Shown: positions 53,014 to 63,016, counted from the stretch's first letter. The stretch is DNA of 64,000 nt from an uncultured Vampirovibrio sp. (GCA_910577635.1 CAJTNR010000003.1:47696-111695); one strand, 5' to 3'. Notes: generated by a model not told the origin, from the letters alone. Program-made: numbers and translations.

Positions 53014-54291
53014 ATGGCTAAAAAACCTCCAATGACAATAACTGAAAAAATATTTGCGCATCATTGCAATAAAGATTATGTTCAAGCTAATGATTTAATT
53101 GAAGCAAAAATTGATATTGCTCTGGCTAATGATATTACAGGTCCTATTGCCATTGAAGAGTTTAAAAAAACAGGAGCAAAAGAGGTTTTTAATAAATCCG
53201 GGGTTGTTTTAGTGCCTGACCATTTTGTTCCTAATAAAGATATAAAATCTGCCATTCAAGCAAAAACTTTAAGGGATTTTGCTAAAGAACAAAACCTCAC
53301 CTGCAAATTTGATGTTGGATCAATGGGAATAGAACATGCACTTTTACCTGAAAAAGGGATTGTAACAGCAGGGGATTTAATAATCGGTGCTGATTCGCAC
53401 ACCTGTACATATGGCGCTCTTGGTGCTTTTTCTACAGGGGTAGGATCAACCGATTTGGGCTGCGCTATGGCGGTCGGGTCAACCTGGTTTAAGGTTCCTG
53501 GTGCAATTAAGGTTGTTTTCTATGGTAAACTTAAAAAATATACAACTGCAAAAGACTTAATCCTTTATTTAATAGGCAAAATTGGAGTAGATGGAGCCTT
53601 ATATAAAACTCTGGAGTTTTGTGGTGATACTTTTAGCTCAATTGATATGGACGGGCGTTTTACCATTTGCAATATGGCAATTGAAGCAGGGGCAAAAAAC
53701 GGGATAATTGAAGTTGATGATATTACTCTTAATTACCTTAAAAACCGCTCAATTAGAGAACCTTTGATTTTTAGAAGCGATAAAGATGCAAACTATGAGC
53801 AAATTATTGAAATTGATGCATCAAAAATTGACCCTCAGGTGGCTTATCCTCACCTGCCTGAAAATACTAAAGGAATTGTTGAAAGTTCATTAGATAACAT
53901 TAAAATTGATCAGGTGGTAATTGGAAGCTGCACTAATGGCAGGTTAGATGATATTAGAATGGCAGCTGAAGTTCTAAAAGACAGAAAAGTTAATCCCGAT
54001 GTTCGTCTTATTGTTTTTCCTGCAACGCAGGATATTATCCTAAAATCAATTGAACTTGGCTATTATCAAACCTTAATTCAAGCAGGTGCTGCAATTTCTA
54101 CTCCCACCTGCGGACCTTGTCTTGGCGGTCATTGTGGAATTTTAGCTCCCGGGGAAGTTTGTCTTTCTACAACTAATAGAAACTTTGTTGGAAGAATGGG
54201 CCATATTGATTCTAAAATCTATCTTGCAAGTCCCTATACAGCTGCAGCAAGCGCGGTTTTAGGCAGAATTGGAAGTGTTGAGGAGTTATAG
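53014..54291 (+). CDS. leuC: 3-isopropylmalate dehydratase, large subunit
   Basis: The 425-residue aconitase-family protein has VPDHFVPNKDIKSA, GADSHTCTYGALGAFSTGVG, the first cluster Cys in GSCTNGRLDD, and the second and third in PTCGPCLGGH. This is the type 2 LeuC found in many anaerobes and thermophiles. With LeuD it isomerises 2- to 3-isopropylmalate in leucine synthesis. leuD is not adjacent. It is preceded by one base after the Cys-rich gene and followed at once by the carboxypeptidase. Confidence 0.9.
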   Translation: MAKKPPMTITEKIFAHHCNKDYVQANDLIEAKIDIALANDITGPIAIEEFKKTGAKEVFNKSGVVLVPDHFVPNKDIKSAIQAKTLRDFAKEQNLTCKFDVGSMGIEHALLPEKGIVTAGDLIIGADSHTCTYGALGAFSTGVGSTDLGCAMAVGSTWFKVPGAIKVVFYGKLKKYTTAKDLILYLIGKIGVDGALYKTLEFCGDTFSSIDMDGRFTICNMAIEAGAKNGIIEVDDITLNYLKNRSIREPLIFRSDKDANYEQIIEIDASKIDPQVAYPHLPENTKGIVESSLDNIKIDQVVIGSCTNGRLDDIRMAAEVLKDRKVNPDVRLIVFPATQDIILKSIELGYYQTLIQAGAAISTPTCGPCLGGHCGILAPGEVCLSTTNRNFVGRMGHIDSKIYLASPYTAAASAVLGRIGSVEEL

Positions 54292-55593
54292 TTGAAAAAA
54301 TTATTACTAGTATTTTTTCTTATAGCATCAGCTTGTTTTGCTCATCCAATTGATTCTTTAATTAAAGAATCAGATTTTAATATAAAATCTACAGTTTCAA
54401 TTCTTGTTGAGAATCAATTAGATGGATCTATTATTTATAAAAAAAATGAAAAAAAACTGCTTAATCCTGCAAGTGTTCAAAAACTCCTTACTTTTGGAGC
54501 GTCCTATTTTGTTTTAGGCAGGGATTATAAATTTGAAACCGCTTTATATAAAGACAATAAAAACAATCTTTATATAAAACTTTCAGGTGACACGCAATTA
54601 AGTTCAGCTGATCTTGAAAAGCTTTTTTCTAAAATTAAAGCTCCAATTAACAATATTTACATTGATGACAGCATTATTGATAAAACCCCCTATCCTCAAA
54701 GCTGGATGAAAGAAGACACCTGGCCTTGTCAAAGACAAATTACTCCTTATATAGTCGATAAGAATTTTGTAACAGTTGCAATTAATCGCTCCAGTCTTGC
54801 TACAAAAGTGGATATAATCCAGAATGATGATTATAAAATCCCTGTTATTAATGAACTTAGACTTTCAGATAAAAACGACTATACAATTACAAGAATGCAA
54901 GATTCTCCCATAGTTAGTTTTAAAGGAGGGGTTCAATCGGATGGAATTATAACTATACCTGTTTTATCGCCTGAAATTAACTTTAATATTAAACTAAGAA
55001 AAGCGATTGAGAAAAATAATATTTCTTATCATAACAAAATTACAAATAAAAAAACTCCGCTTAATTCTAAAAAAATTGCTTCTGTTTCTCATTCGATTGA
55101 GGAGCTTTCAAGAGATATTCTTTATAATTCAGATAATTTTTCCTCAGAAGTTGTATTCAAAACTGCTGCTGCAAAGTTTATTAACTACAGTCACAGTGCG
55201 GGTTTAGATGATGCAATGCTAATGTTTAATAGTGTTCTTAATCCAGGTGATGATATTGTAATAGCCGATGCCAGCGGTGTTTCAAGGTACAATCTTTTGA
55301 ATTGCGAGTTTGTTATTGATTCTTTAATTAAACTCAACAAAAAAGAGGGTTTTAGAGAACTTCTTGCCAGTGCTAAACAAGGAACGCTATCCAACCGGTT
55401 TGATTTTTTAGATGATTCAATTAGAGCTAAAACAGGGACTTTAGCCAATATGTCATCAATTGCCGGGTATATGGTTACAAAAAAACATAAAGATATTGTT
55501 TTTTGTATAATTATTCAAAACTCACCTAAAAGAAAAGCAGTTTTAAAGAATTTTGAGAACAATATTATAACTTTGTTGTATCGAAAGTATTAA
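54292..55593 (+). CDS. dacB: D-alanyl-D-alanine carboxypeptidase/endopeptidase, PBP4 (S13) type
   Basis: The 433-residue protein has a signal peptide (MKKLLLVFFLIASACFA) and the three S13 motifs: SVQK in PASVQKLLTFGA (about 57-60), SRYN in ADASGVSRYN, and KTG in RAKTGTLANMS. It trims peptide crosslinks in the periplasm. It starts with TTG directly after the leuC stop, so translation is coupled to leuC. It meets the convergent patatin gene with a 4-nt overlap. Confidence 0.9.
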   Translation: MKKLLLVFFLIASACFAHPIDSLIKESDFNIKSTVSILVENQLDGSIIYKKNEKKLLNPASVQKLLTFGASYFVLGRDYKFETALYKDNKNNLYIKLSGDTQLSSADLEKLFSKIKAPINNIYIDDSIIDKTPYPQSWMKEDTWPCQRQITPYIVDKNFVTVAINRSSLATKVDIIQNDDYKIPVINELRLSDKNDYTITRMQDSPIVSFKGGVQSDGIITIPVLSPEINFNIKLRKAIEKNNISYHNKITNKKTPLNSKKIASVSHSIEELSRDILYNSDNFSSEVVFKTAAAKFINYSHSAGLDDAMLMFNSVLNPGDDIVIADASGVSRYNLLNCEFVIDSLIKLNKKEGFRELLASAKQGTLSNRFDFLDDSIRAKTGTLANMSSIAGYMVTKKHKDIVFCIIIQNSPKRKAVLKNFENNIITLLYRKY

Positions 55594-56777
55594 TTTTCTA
55601 GTTCAAGAATTTTGTTTTTTGTAGTTTTAATAATTTTTGATAAACTGTCTTTTAATTCGTTTTTTCCCCTAAGTTCAGTTGATTTAATACCTAAGAACGA
55701 TTTTTGTTTGTAGTTTTTGGTGTATGTGTTTTTAAAATCTAAAAGTTTATTGTATAAACTAATATCAATATACTTTTTTTCTTCACAAAGATAAACAAAA
55801 ATTTCACTCAAATATAAATAAGAACTTAGAGTGGTTTTTTTATTCAATTCTTTTTGAAGTTTTTTTAACATTTCCAATAAAAATTTGTATTTAACTAAAA
55901 GCTTTGATTTTTTCTTGCAAAGTGTAACTTTAAGATATTCATTAGTCGTATTGTAGCCGATATCAAATAATTCTTTCCTTTTTTCTTTAGGAATTAAAAA
56001 ATCGACAACACTAACCTCAGGTGTGTTAATTTTTATATAATCAAACTTATCTTTTTCATTGTACATATCAACAATATAATCAGTTGAAAATCCGCAGAAA
56101 GCATTGTAAACCCGATTCAAATACTCAATTGAATTGGTGATTTTTTTAGGGGTTTCATTATCTTCAAGCCGGAATTCAAGGATTCTTTCGCTGAGATTCT
56201 TAATTGAATCGCAAACCCTCCATAAAGGAGTGGATTTTAATAAGTCTCCATCCACTACGAGGGTTTCGTTTAATTCAAGCGGGGTAAAAAGTCCAGGCAT
56301 TGAAACACTTGCTCTTATGCTTTTTGCAATTTCAAAATCTGGAGTTTTTTCTTTTGAAAATTCAAGAAACTGTAAATTAGTCAAATCAACAGAGTAAATT
56401 ATTAGTTTTTTTTCAATATCACTAAACTTTACAGGGGGCATTTTGTCTTTTTTGTATTCTTGTCCGTAGAATTTGGATTCAATTTTATCTTTCATCCAAT
56501 CAAGAAAAATTTTGCCTTTAGAAATTGCAAGTTCTTTTTTAAAATCAATATTAATATCAATAAACATTTCAAGACCTGTATTAGAAAGAATTTCATAGGC
56601 TTCTTGATAATTATATCCAACAGCAATCAAAGAAGCAAACACTGCTCCAATTGAGCTTCCGGCATATCCTGTTAAGTTTATATCATTCTCAATTAATGCC
56701 TTATAAGCTCCGCAATAGCTGATTCCACGTATCCCGCCGCCTCCAAATATTGCAAAGTATTCGTTTTTTGCTGTCAT
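55590..56777 (-). CDS. Patatin-like phospholipase
   Basis: The 395-residue protein has the oxyanion box GGGGIRGISYCGAYKAL, the nucleophile motif GSSIGAVFA (Ser about 42), and the catalytic Asp in VDGDLLKSTP (the usual DGG is DGD). The C-terminal 170 residues are helical, Lys-rich and unrecognised. Patatins cleave membrane lipids; in some bacteria they are effectors. It shares a 3-bp spacing with motB, so is probably transcribed with motAB, an unusual mix. Confidence 0.88.
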   Translation of the reverse strand: MTAKNEYFAIFGGGGIRGISYCGAYKALIENDINLTGYAGSSIGAVFASLIAVGYNYQEAYEILSNTGLEMFIDINIDFKKELAISKGKIFLDWMKDKIESKFYGQEYKKDKMPPVKFSDIEKKLIIYSVDLTNLQFLEFSKEKTPDFEIAKSIRASVSMPGLFTPLELNETLVVDGDLLKSTPLWRVCDSIKNLSERILEFRLEDNETPKKITNSIEYLNRVYNAFCGFSTDYIVDMYNEKDKFDYIKINTPEVSVVDFLIPKEKRKELFDIGYNTTNEYLKVTLCKKKSKLLVKYKFLLEMLKKLQKELNKKTTLSSYLYLSEIFVYLCEEKKYIDISLYNKLLDFKNTYTKNYKQKSFLGIKSTELRGKNELKDSLSKIIKTTKNKILELEN

Positions 56778-56780
56778 ATT

Positions 56781-57749
56781 TTACTCCATGAAATCTGGTT
56801 TTTGATTCTCGTTAGAATGTGCGTCTTTATTAAGGTTTTCAAGCCTTTTGCTTTCATTTTCGTACTGGTCTTGAATATCAATAACATTCTTTAATTGTTC
56901 TCTATCAGGTCCAATTAACTCTGGTTTATTTTTTGTTAGATTCAACTTTGTTTTGTTTTGAAGTGCTTTAGCCTCCTGCAGAATCTCATTAAGGTTTTTA
57001 TTGGATAAATTTTTATTTTTATTTCTCAATATTACAATCTCAACACGTCTATTTTTAGCTTTATTTTCAGCAGTTGTATTAGGGACAATTGGAACAGTGT
57101 CTGAGAGTCCCTCTGCTATAAAAATTTTAGGACTAAAGTTTTGTTCTTTAATTAAGAATCTTACAACCCTTGAAGCTCTAGCGCAGGATAATTCCCAATT
57201 TGAGGGAAATTTAGCTGAACTTATAGAGTCTGAATCCGTATGACCTTCTACTTGGATATAGTGTATTGAGAATTTATCTTTGATAATTTTTGCAACTTTA
57301 GCTAATATTTCAAGTGATTCAGGGTTTAGCTCAGCCGTTGCCGGTGCAAATTGGACTGCCTGTTCATTTAATCTTATAACAAGACCCCGATTGTCAATTT
57401 CAGCACTTAATCCGTTTTGTTTCAGCTTATCAATTTCACTTTTTATATCATCATATGAAGTTTGTTCATATTTTTGGCTCATATATTCAAGCATTAAAGG
57501 GTTTATTGCTCCTTGTTCTCCTGTTAGGATTGAGTTATTGCCTTCCATTATATTTGCCTGATTATCAAATATATTCTGGCTAAAAGCTTTTCTTAGGGCA
57601 TCTTCAATTCCTTTAAAGGAATTGACATCCGATTGGGCAAGTGCATACAATACGACAAAAGTTGCAAATAGAAGGGTCATAAAGTCGGCATAAGAAACTA
57701 GCCAGCGCTCAAGATTTTCATGCTCTTCGGGTGGTTTTTTTCTTGCCAT
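56781..57749 (-). CDS. motB: Flagellar motor protein MotB (OmpA-like)
   Basis: The 322-residue protein has the MotB plug and membrane segment WLVSYADFMTLLFATFVVL with the proton-binding Asp, then an OmpA-like peptidoglycan-binding domain with EGHTDSDSISSAKFPSNWEL and RVVRFLIKEQ. It anchors the stator to the wall. It overlaps motA by 1 nt. No other flagellar genes are in this window. Confidence 0.92.
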   Translation of the reverse strand: MARKKPPEEHENLERWLVSYADFMTLLFATFVVLYALAQSDVNSFKGIEDALRKAFSQNIFDNQANIMEGNNSILTGEQGAINPLMLEYMSQKYEQTSYDDIKSEIDKLKQNGLSAEIDNRGLVIRLNEQAVQFAPATAELNPESLEILAKVAKIIKDKFSIHYIQVEGHTDSDSISSAKFPSNWELSCARASRVVRFLIKEQNFSPKIFIAEGLSDTVPIVPNTTAENKAKNRRVEIVILRNKNKNLSNKNLNEILQEAKALQNKTKLNLTKNKPELIGPDREQLKNVIDIQDQYENESKRLENLNKDAHSNENQKPDFME

Positions 57750-58510
57750 TAAGCTTTAGCCTCTTTTTTATCGACAATATAACATTCGAGTTTTCGCTCA
57801 ATTAAAGCGGGGGATTCTCCGGCTTGAATCGAGAGAATTCCTTCTATCATAAGTTCCATTGAGGTAAAGATGTGAGCGTACTTTCTTTTTACTCTTGTTG
57901 AATAAGGAATTGTAATTAAGTTCGCTATAACTAGACCATAAATTGTAGCAACAAAAGCTACTGCAATTCCTGCTCCTAATTTAGAAGGGTCGGATAAGTT
58001 CTGCATAACTTGAATTAACCCTAATACAGCACCAATAATCCCTAATGTCGGAGAATAACCACCTGCAGATTCAAGAACTTTTGCACCTGCTGCAATTTTT
58101 TCCTGGATTTGGGATAATTGTGTTTCCATCATATCTCGCACTAATGTTGGGTCTGCTCCGTCTGCAACTGCTTCAAGACCAAGTTTTAAAAGCGGATGAG
58201 ATGCGTTTTTAGCTTCTTTTTCTAAAGCAATCACCCCTTCTTTTCTTGCCTTTTGAGCATAGCCGATAATTTCTTCAATTAAAGTTTCAATTTTTGGAGG
58301 TTTTCCAAAATAAACCACCTGAATACAGTGTGCTGCAGTTTTAAAGTCTTCAATAGGAAAACTTAGAAATACTGCACCTGCAGTTCCTCCTGCTACAATA
58401 AAAAAAGCGGTAATTTGCAATAGCTGGCCGATATTCCCGCCTTCCAATGCTTGACCGACCAATATAAAAGCTATACCCAGAAAGGTTCCAATTAGTGCTG
58501 CTATATCCAT
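57749..58510 (-). CDS. motA: Flagellar motor protein MotA
   Basis: The 253-residue protein has four membrane segments (MDIAALIGTFLGIAFILVGQ; then LQITAFFIVAGGTAGAVFL; the third at YSPTLGIIGAVLGLIQ; the fourth near GAGIAVAFVATIYGLVIANL) and the cytoplasmic loop between segments 2 and 3, KARKEGVIALEKEA. MotA and MotB form the proton-driven stator. It is the first gene of the motA-motB-patatin run; the promoter lies in 58511-58645. Confidence 0.93.
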   Translation of the reverse strand: MDIAALIGTFLGIAFILVGQALEGGNIGQLLQITAFFIVAGGTAGAVFLSFPIEDFKTAAHCIQVVYFGKPPKIETLIEEIIGYAQKARKEGVIALEKEAKNASHPLLKLGLEAVADGADPTLVRDMMETQLSQIQEKIAAGAKVLESAGGYSPTLGIIGAVLGLIQVMQNLSDPSKLGAGIAVAFVATIYGLVIANLITIPYSTRVKRKYAHIFTSMELMIEGILSIQAGESPALIERKLECYIVDKKEAKA

Positions 58511-58645
58511 TATACTATAAAACTCCTAATTTATTGCTTTATTATCGTAAAAAACAAGTAATTTGTTATCATATAATTAAACGAAAAAAATAATTGTTTT
58601 TGATTTATAATAAAATAAAAGTTATATATAAGGGGAGTAATTCGG

Positions 58646-59881
58646 ATGGGTCAAACTTTAGCACAGAAAATTTTATCATCTCATTGTCATAAAAATGTGG
58701 AATTTAAAGAGCTGGTTATAGCATCAGTTGATGTTTGTGCAACTCAAGATGGAACCGGTCCTTTAGCTATTAAAGAATTTAGAAAATTAAACAAAAAACT
58801 CTATAATCCTAAAAGAACTATTCTTTTTATAGACCATGCTGCACCTAGCCCCAGAAAAGAGCTGTCTAATGCTCATAGTATAATAAGAGAATTTGCAAAA
58901 GAACAAGGGGCTGTGCTGTCTGATATTGGGTGCGGGGTTTGTCATCAAAGATTAGTAGAAGATTATGTTAACCCGGGCGAAATCCTTGTCGGGGCTGATT
59001 CTCATACTTGTACATCCGGTGCTTTGGGTGCTTTTGCAACAGGAATGGGCTCAACTGATATTGCAGTAGCTATGGCTTATGGCAAAACCTGGTTTAAGGT
59101 TCCGGAGTCTTTTAAGATTGAGGTTTTTGGGCAATTCCAAAAAAATGTTTGTGCTAAAGATTTAATGCTGTATTTAATAGGGTTGATTGGAGCAGATGGA
59201 GCTACTTACAGGGCTTTAGAGTTTTGCGGCGAAACAATTAAACAAATGTCAATGTCAGATAGATTTACCCTTGCAAACATGGCTGTTGAGGCAGGTGCTA
59301 AAGCAGGATTGTTTGAAACCGATGAAAAAACTTATGAATTCTTAAAACAAAGAGGAAGGGCTGATAAGTATAAAGAAATTAAAATGGATGAAAGTGCGAT
59401 TTATGAAAGAACAATCAAAATCGATGCTTCAACAATTCCTCCAATGGTTTCATGTCCTCATACGGTGGATAATACAAAACCCGCAGCAGAACTTTATGAT
59501 ATTAAAGTTGATCAGGTTTTTATAGGCACCTGTACAAACGGAAGAATTGAGGATTTAAGGATTGCAGCAGAGGTCCTTAAGGGCAATAAGGTAAATTCTA
59601 ATACAAGGTTAATTATAGTTCCTGCCAGCAAAGATACTTATTTGCAGGCATCTAAAGAGGGTCTTTTGGAAGTTTTTCTTGAAGCTGGGGCAAACTTGCT
59701 TCCCTCGGGCTGTGGACCCTGTGTTGGAGTCCATGGCGGAATTTTAGCAGATGGAGAAGTTTGTCTTGCAACGCAGAATAGAAACTTTCAAGGAAGAATG
59801 GGTAACACAGAAGGTTTTATTTATCTAGCAAGCCCCTATGTTGCCGCTAAATCTGCAATTGCAGGGCATATTTGCTCTTAA
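58646..59881 (+). CDS. LeuC/homoaconitase-family dehydratase large subunit, second paralog
   Basis: The 411-residue protein is a homolog of the LeuC at 53014, with GADSHTCTSGALGAFATGMG, GTCTNGRIED and PSGCGPCVGVH as cluster motifs. It differs in the substrate-side region: IDHAAPSPRKELSNAHSIIR and DIGCGVCHQRLVED in place of DHFVPNKDIK and DVGSMGIEHALLPE. This form is seen in LeuC-like proteins of uncertain substrate, including homoaconitase and dimethylmaleate-type enzymes. The small subunit is not adjacent. GGGGAGTAATTC precedes the ATG. Confidence 0.85.
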   Translation: MGQTLAQKILSSHCHKNVEFKELVIASVDVCATQDGTGPLAIKEFRKLNKKLYNPKRTILFIDHAAPSPRKELSNAHSIIREFAKEQGAVLSDIGCGVCHQRLVEDYVNPGEILVGADSHTCTSGALGAFATGMGSTDIAVAMAYGKTWFKVPESFKIEVFGQFQKNVCAKDLMLYLIGLIGADGATYRALEFCGETIKQMSMSDRFTLANMAVEAGAKAGLFETDEKTYEFLKQRGRADKYKEIKMDESAIYERTIKIDASTIPPMVSCPHTVDNTKPAAELYDIKVDQVFIGTCTNGRIEDLRIAAEVLKGNKVNSNTRLIIVPASKDTYLQASKEGLLEVFLEAGANLLPSGCGPCVGVHGGILADGEVCLATQNRNFQGRMGNTEGFIYLASPYVAAKSAIAGHICS

Positions 59882-59894
59882 GGAGAAAAAAATT

Positions 59895-60449
59895 ATGAAT
59901 ATATTATTAATAAGTTTATCAGCATTTGTTTTATTGATAATTATATGGTTTATTGCTACCTACAATTCTTTAATTGGTTTAAAAAACTATGTTGAGGAAG
60001 CTTTTTCTACAATGGATGTTTATTTAAAAAAGCGTTTTGATATGATTCCTTCTCTTGTTGATATGGTTAAGGGTTATAGTTCACACGAAAAAGAAGTTTT
60101 GGATAATATTACCAATTTAAGAAGCCAAGCTTATTCTATCCTTTCTAATGATAAAAAAATGGAGCTTAATCAAAAACTTGATACCGGTTTATCAAGACTA
60201 ATTGCACTAAGTGAGAATTACCCTGAGCTAAAAGCTAATCAAAACTTTTTAGAACTTCAAAGACAATTAGAAAACATTGAAAACGATATTGCCCAATCAA
60301 GAAAGTACTACAATGGTACTGTAAGGGAGTTTAATACTAAAATTCAGCTGTTCCCGACTGTTATTATAGCTTCAATGTTTGGTTTTAGAGCTCAAAAGTT
60401 ATTTGAAGCTGATAATATTGAAAGAGAAAAACCCGGAGTTTCTTTTTAA
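59895..60449 (+). CDS. lemA: LemA family protein
   Basis: From ATG 59895 (TAAGGAGAAAAAAATT upstream; an earlier frame start overlaps the LeuC paralog and is rejected) it has 184 residues. An N-terminal membrane helix (ISLSAFVLLIIIWFIATYNS) leads to helices with NYVEEAFSTMDVYLKKRFDM and SRKYYNGTVREFNTKIQLFP, the LemA signature. It commonly pairs with a DUF2207 protein, as here. It is a membrane protein of unknown function. Confidence 0.9.
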   Translation: MNILLISLSAFVLLIIIWFIATYNSLIGLKNYVEEAFSTMDVYLKKRFDMIPSLVDMVKGYSSHEKEVLDNITNLRSQAYSILSNDKKMELNQKLDTGLSRLIALSENYPELKANQNFLELQRQLENIENDIAQSRKYYNGTVREFNTKIQLFPTVIIASMFGFRAQKLFEADNIEREKPGVSF

Positions 60450-62285
60450 ATGAAAAAAATCATATTTCTATTCTGTTGTTTTTTTGTGTTTCTTATAGCG
60501 CCTTGTTTTGCTTCTGGATACTACATTAAAAACTGGGATGTTGATATTAATGTAGGAGAAGATAAAATCCTAAATATTACAGAAAGAATCGATGTTTTTT
60601 TTAAAACCCCTCACCATGGATATTTTAGATACATTCCGCTTGAAAAAGAAATCATAAATAAAGATGGTTCAACTGAAACTGCTAAAGCTCAGATTGCAAA
60701 AATTAAAGCAACAGCGCTCCATGAAATTATCCGATCTAAAAAGGATGTAAAAATCGTGTGCGGAAATCCTGATAGAAAAGTAATCGGGGCGCATTCTTAT
60801 AGGATATCCTACAATTATAAAATTCCTTTTGACAAAACTAATGATGAATTCATTTTTGATATCATTGGATTGAATCGTAATGACTATATTAAAAAAGCAC
60901 ATTTTAAAATAACCTTCCCCAAGGAATTTGACACTAATAAAATCGATTTTGCAATAGGAAAATATGGAAGTTCTAACTATAAAGATAGAATTAATTATAA
61001 GGTCTATTCCAATATGATTATAGGTGAAACAACAAAACCCCTGGCGCCTAAGGAAGCTTTAACGCTAATTGTACAGCTCCCTATGGGATATTTTATCGAA
61101 AAACCATATCTTTCCAAGTTTTTAGCGTTTTTAATTATAACTGTTCTAAGTTTAGTTTCCTATATCACTTGGTTTATTTACGGAAAAGATGATAAAGTCA
61201 TCCCTGTTATTAATTTTTATCCCCCTGAAGGTTTAACAAGTGCTGAAGTTGGTACAATTTACAATAAAACAGCAACTGGTGATAGAGAAATTGTATCTTC
61301 TATTCTTTATCTTGCTTCTTGCGGGTATGTTAATATTGTTAATCAAGAAAATGATTTTACAATTAAATTAATAAAAAAATATGACGGTAAAAAAACTGTT
61401 GAAAAAAAATTAATGGAAGCTTTATTTAAAAACTATACTGCTGAACAAATTACTAAAAAAGAGCTTCAAAAATCAAGAACTTATTATAAACATTGCACAG
61501 AAATTAATACAATATTAGAAGGGGTGAAAGATAAGCTTTACAAAAAAAGCTCAAGAACTTTTTTTGTATACTTTATTCCTATTCTTGCAATACTTGCTCT
61601 TATATGGTTTTTAAATTTCATTTGCTGTAATTTTGACTTTTCAATGCTGAGTTACTATCCTTTAATGTTTATTGGTGCAATTGTTCTTGGCATTAGCGGG
61701 TTTATGATAATTCTTAATCGTTTATTTAGTGAATTAGATAAGAAAAATATTATTCTTTTTACCCCTGTTCTAACAGCAATAGCTCTTGTTACAATTGCTG
61801 TTATTGGAGTGTTTACAAACGAATGCAGCGAGTGTTTAAATAATTGGTTTGTTCTTATATATGGGTTTTTTGGGGTAATTATAAGTATTATTTGTGTTTA
61901 TCAGATGCCGAAAAATAATAAACTCGCGCTCAAGCTTTTGGGCCATATTGAAGGGTATAGAAAATTCTTAAAAACAGCAGAGCAAAAAAGAATTGAGCAA
62001 TTAATGAAGGATAATCCCTATTATTGTTTTGATATGCTCCCTTATGCCTATGTTCTTGGAATTGTAGAGGAATGGACTAACAAGTTTGAAGGGATGAATA
62101 TTAAAAACCCCGATTGGTATATAGGGTCCTTTAATCGTCATTCTTTTGACAGCTTTACAACTTCAATGTCAAATTTTTCTGTTCCTACAACCTCAAATGG
62201 CGGAATTAAAGCATCATCTAGAGGTTTTTCAGGCGGCGGACGCTCAGGAGGCGGTTTTGGAGGAGGCGGCGGCGGTGCCTGGTAG
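60450..62285 (+). CDS. DUF2207-domain membrane protein
   Basis: The 611-residue protein has a signal peptide (first about 20 residues), a large extracytoplasmic beta domain (20-220) with NITERIDVFFKTPHHGYF, a membrane helix near 225-245, a cytoplasmic linker, two to three further helices (370-480), and a C-terminal Gly-rich tail SGGGRSGGGFGGGGGGAW. This is typical of DUF2207 proteins linked to LemA. It is translated directly after lemA with no gap. It is followed by a perfect terminator. Confidence 0.9.
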   Translation: MKKIIFLFCCFFVFLIAPCFASGYYIKNWDVDINVGEDKILNITERIDVFFKTPHHGYFRYIPLEKEIINKDGSTETAKAQIAKIKATALHEIIRSKKDVKIVCGNPDRKVIGAHSYRISYNYKIPFDKTNDEFIFDIIGLNRNDYIKKAHFKITFPKEFDTNKIDFAIGKYGSSNYKDRINYKVYSNMIIGETTKPLAPKEALTLIVQLPMGYFIEKPYLSKFLAFLIITVLSLVSYITWFIYGKDDKVIPVINFYPPEGLTSAEVGTIYNKTATGDREIVSSILYLASCGYVNIVNQENDFTIKLIKKYDGKKTVEKKLMEALFKNYTAEQITKKELQKSRTYYKHCTEINTILEGVKDKLYKKSSRTFFVYFIPILAILALIWFLNFICCNFDFSMLSYYPLMFIGAIVLGISGFMIILNRLFSELDKKNIILFTPVLTAIALVTIAVIGVFTNECSECLNNWFVLIYGFFGVIISIICVYQMPKNNKLALKLLGHIEGYRKFLKTAEQKRIEQLMKDNPYYCFDMLPYAYVLGIVEEWTNKFEGMNIKNPDWYIGSFNRHSFDSFTTSMSNFSVPTTSNGGIKASSRGFSGGGRSGGGFGGGGGGAW

Positions 62286-62298
62286 GGTTTTTGGGTAT

Positions 62299-62331
62299 TA
62301 AAAAAGACCTGTTTTTAAACAGGTCTTTTTT
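62299..62331. terminator. Strong intrinsic terminator
   Basis: AAAAAAGACCTGTTT pairs with AAACAGGTCTTTTTT, with T-run. It ends the lemA-DUF2207 transcript and also faces the convergent transglycosylase gene. Confidence 0.93.
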
Positions 62332-62344
62332 ATATAAATTTTTA

Positions 62345-62833
62345 TTAAATCATATTAGAAATACTGGAATCAGCTTTAAATCCGTTATATTCTTTTTTTA
62401 TGTTTTTAATAAAATTTTTGGTTGAAGTAAAAGGAGGGATTCCATTATACTTAGCAACATTTCCCGGCCCTGCGTTATAAGCTGCAAGGGCTAAATCAAT
62501 TGAGCCGTACTTTTTATAGAGCATTTGGTAATATCTCAAGCCGCCTTCAATATTCTCACTTACAATATAAGGGTTTACACCGAGTTTTTTTGCAGTTGAA
62601 GGGGTGAGCTGATACAAACCAATCGCACCGCCCGGGCTTTTAATGCTTGTGTTAAAATTAGATTCAATTTTTGCTATGCTTAGTGCAATGTAAGGATCAA
62701 CACCCATTTTTTGGGCAGTTTTAACAATAAGTTGTTTAGCATTTTGTGGCGATTGGGAAGCAAATGTTGTGTTAGAAGCAATTAATAGGAAAGACAAAGC
62801 GACTAACAAAGTTTTAACTAGCTTTTTCGTCAT
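62345..62833 (-). CDS. Secreted lytic transglycosylase (SLT type)
   Basis: From ATG 62833 (TGAGGATAATTTTT upstream; longer frame starts give a poor N-terminus) the protein has 162 residues. It has a signal peptide (KLVKTLLVALSFLLIASNTTFA) and a compact SLT domain: ALSIAKIESNFNTSIKSPGG with the catalytic Glu in KIES, AIGLYQLTPSTAKKLGVNPY and LALAAYNAGPGNVAKYNG. It cuts peptidoglycan glycan strands in the periplasm. It has no LysM or other binding domain. Confidence 0.93.
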   Translation of the reverse strand: MTKKLVKTLLVALSFLLIASNTTFASQSPQNAKQLIVKTAQKMGVDPYIALSIAKIESNFNTSIKSPGGAIGLYQLTPSTAKKLGVNPYIVSENIEGGLRYYQMLYKKYGSIDLALAAYNAGPGNVAKYNGIPPFTSTKNFIKNIKKEYNGFKADSSISNMI

Positions 62834-63016
62834 AAAAATTATCCTCATTTTTGTATTGACCGGGTAGAAAACTTGTTTTAACAAGCAAAACCCGAAGTTC
62901 CCTATTACTATAGCACAAAAACTAATATTTTGCAACTTTTGAGCCTTTTGCAAAAGCAAAACCCGCACAGTACAAGTCTTTTTAATTACTACAAACATAG
63001 CATTTAAAATTAATTC

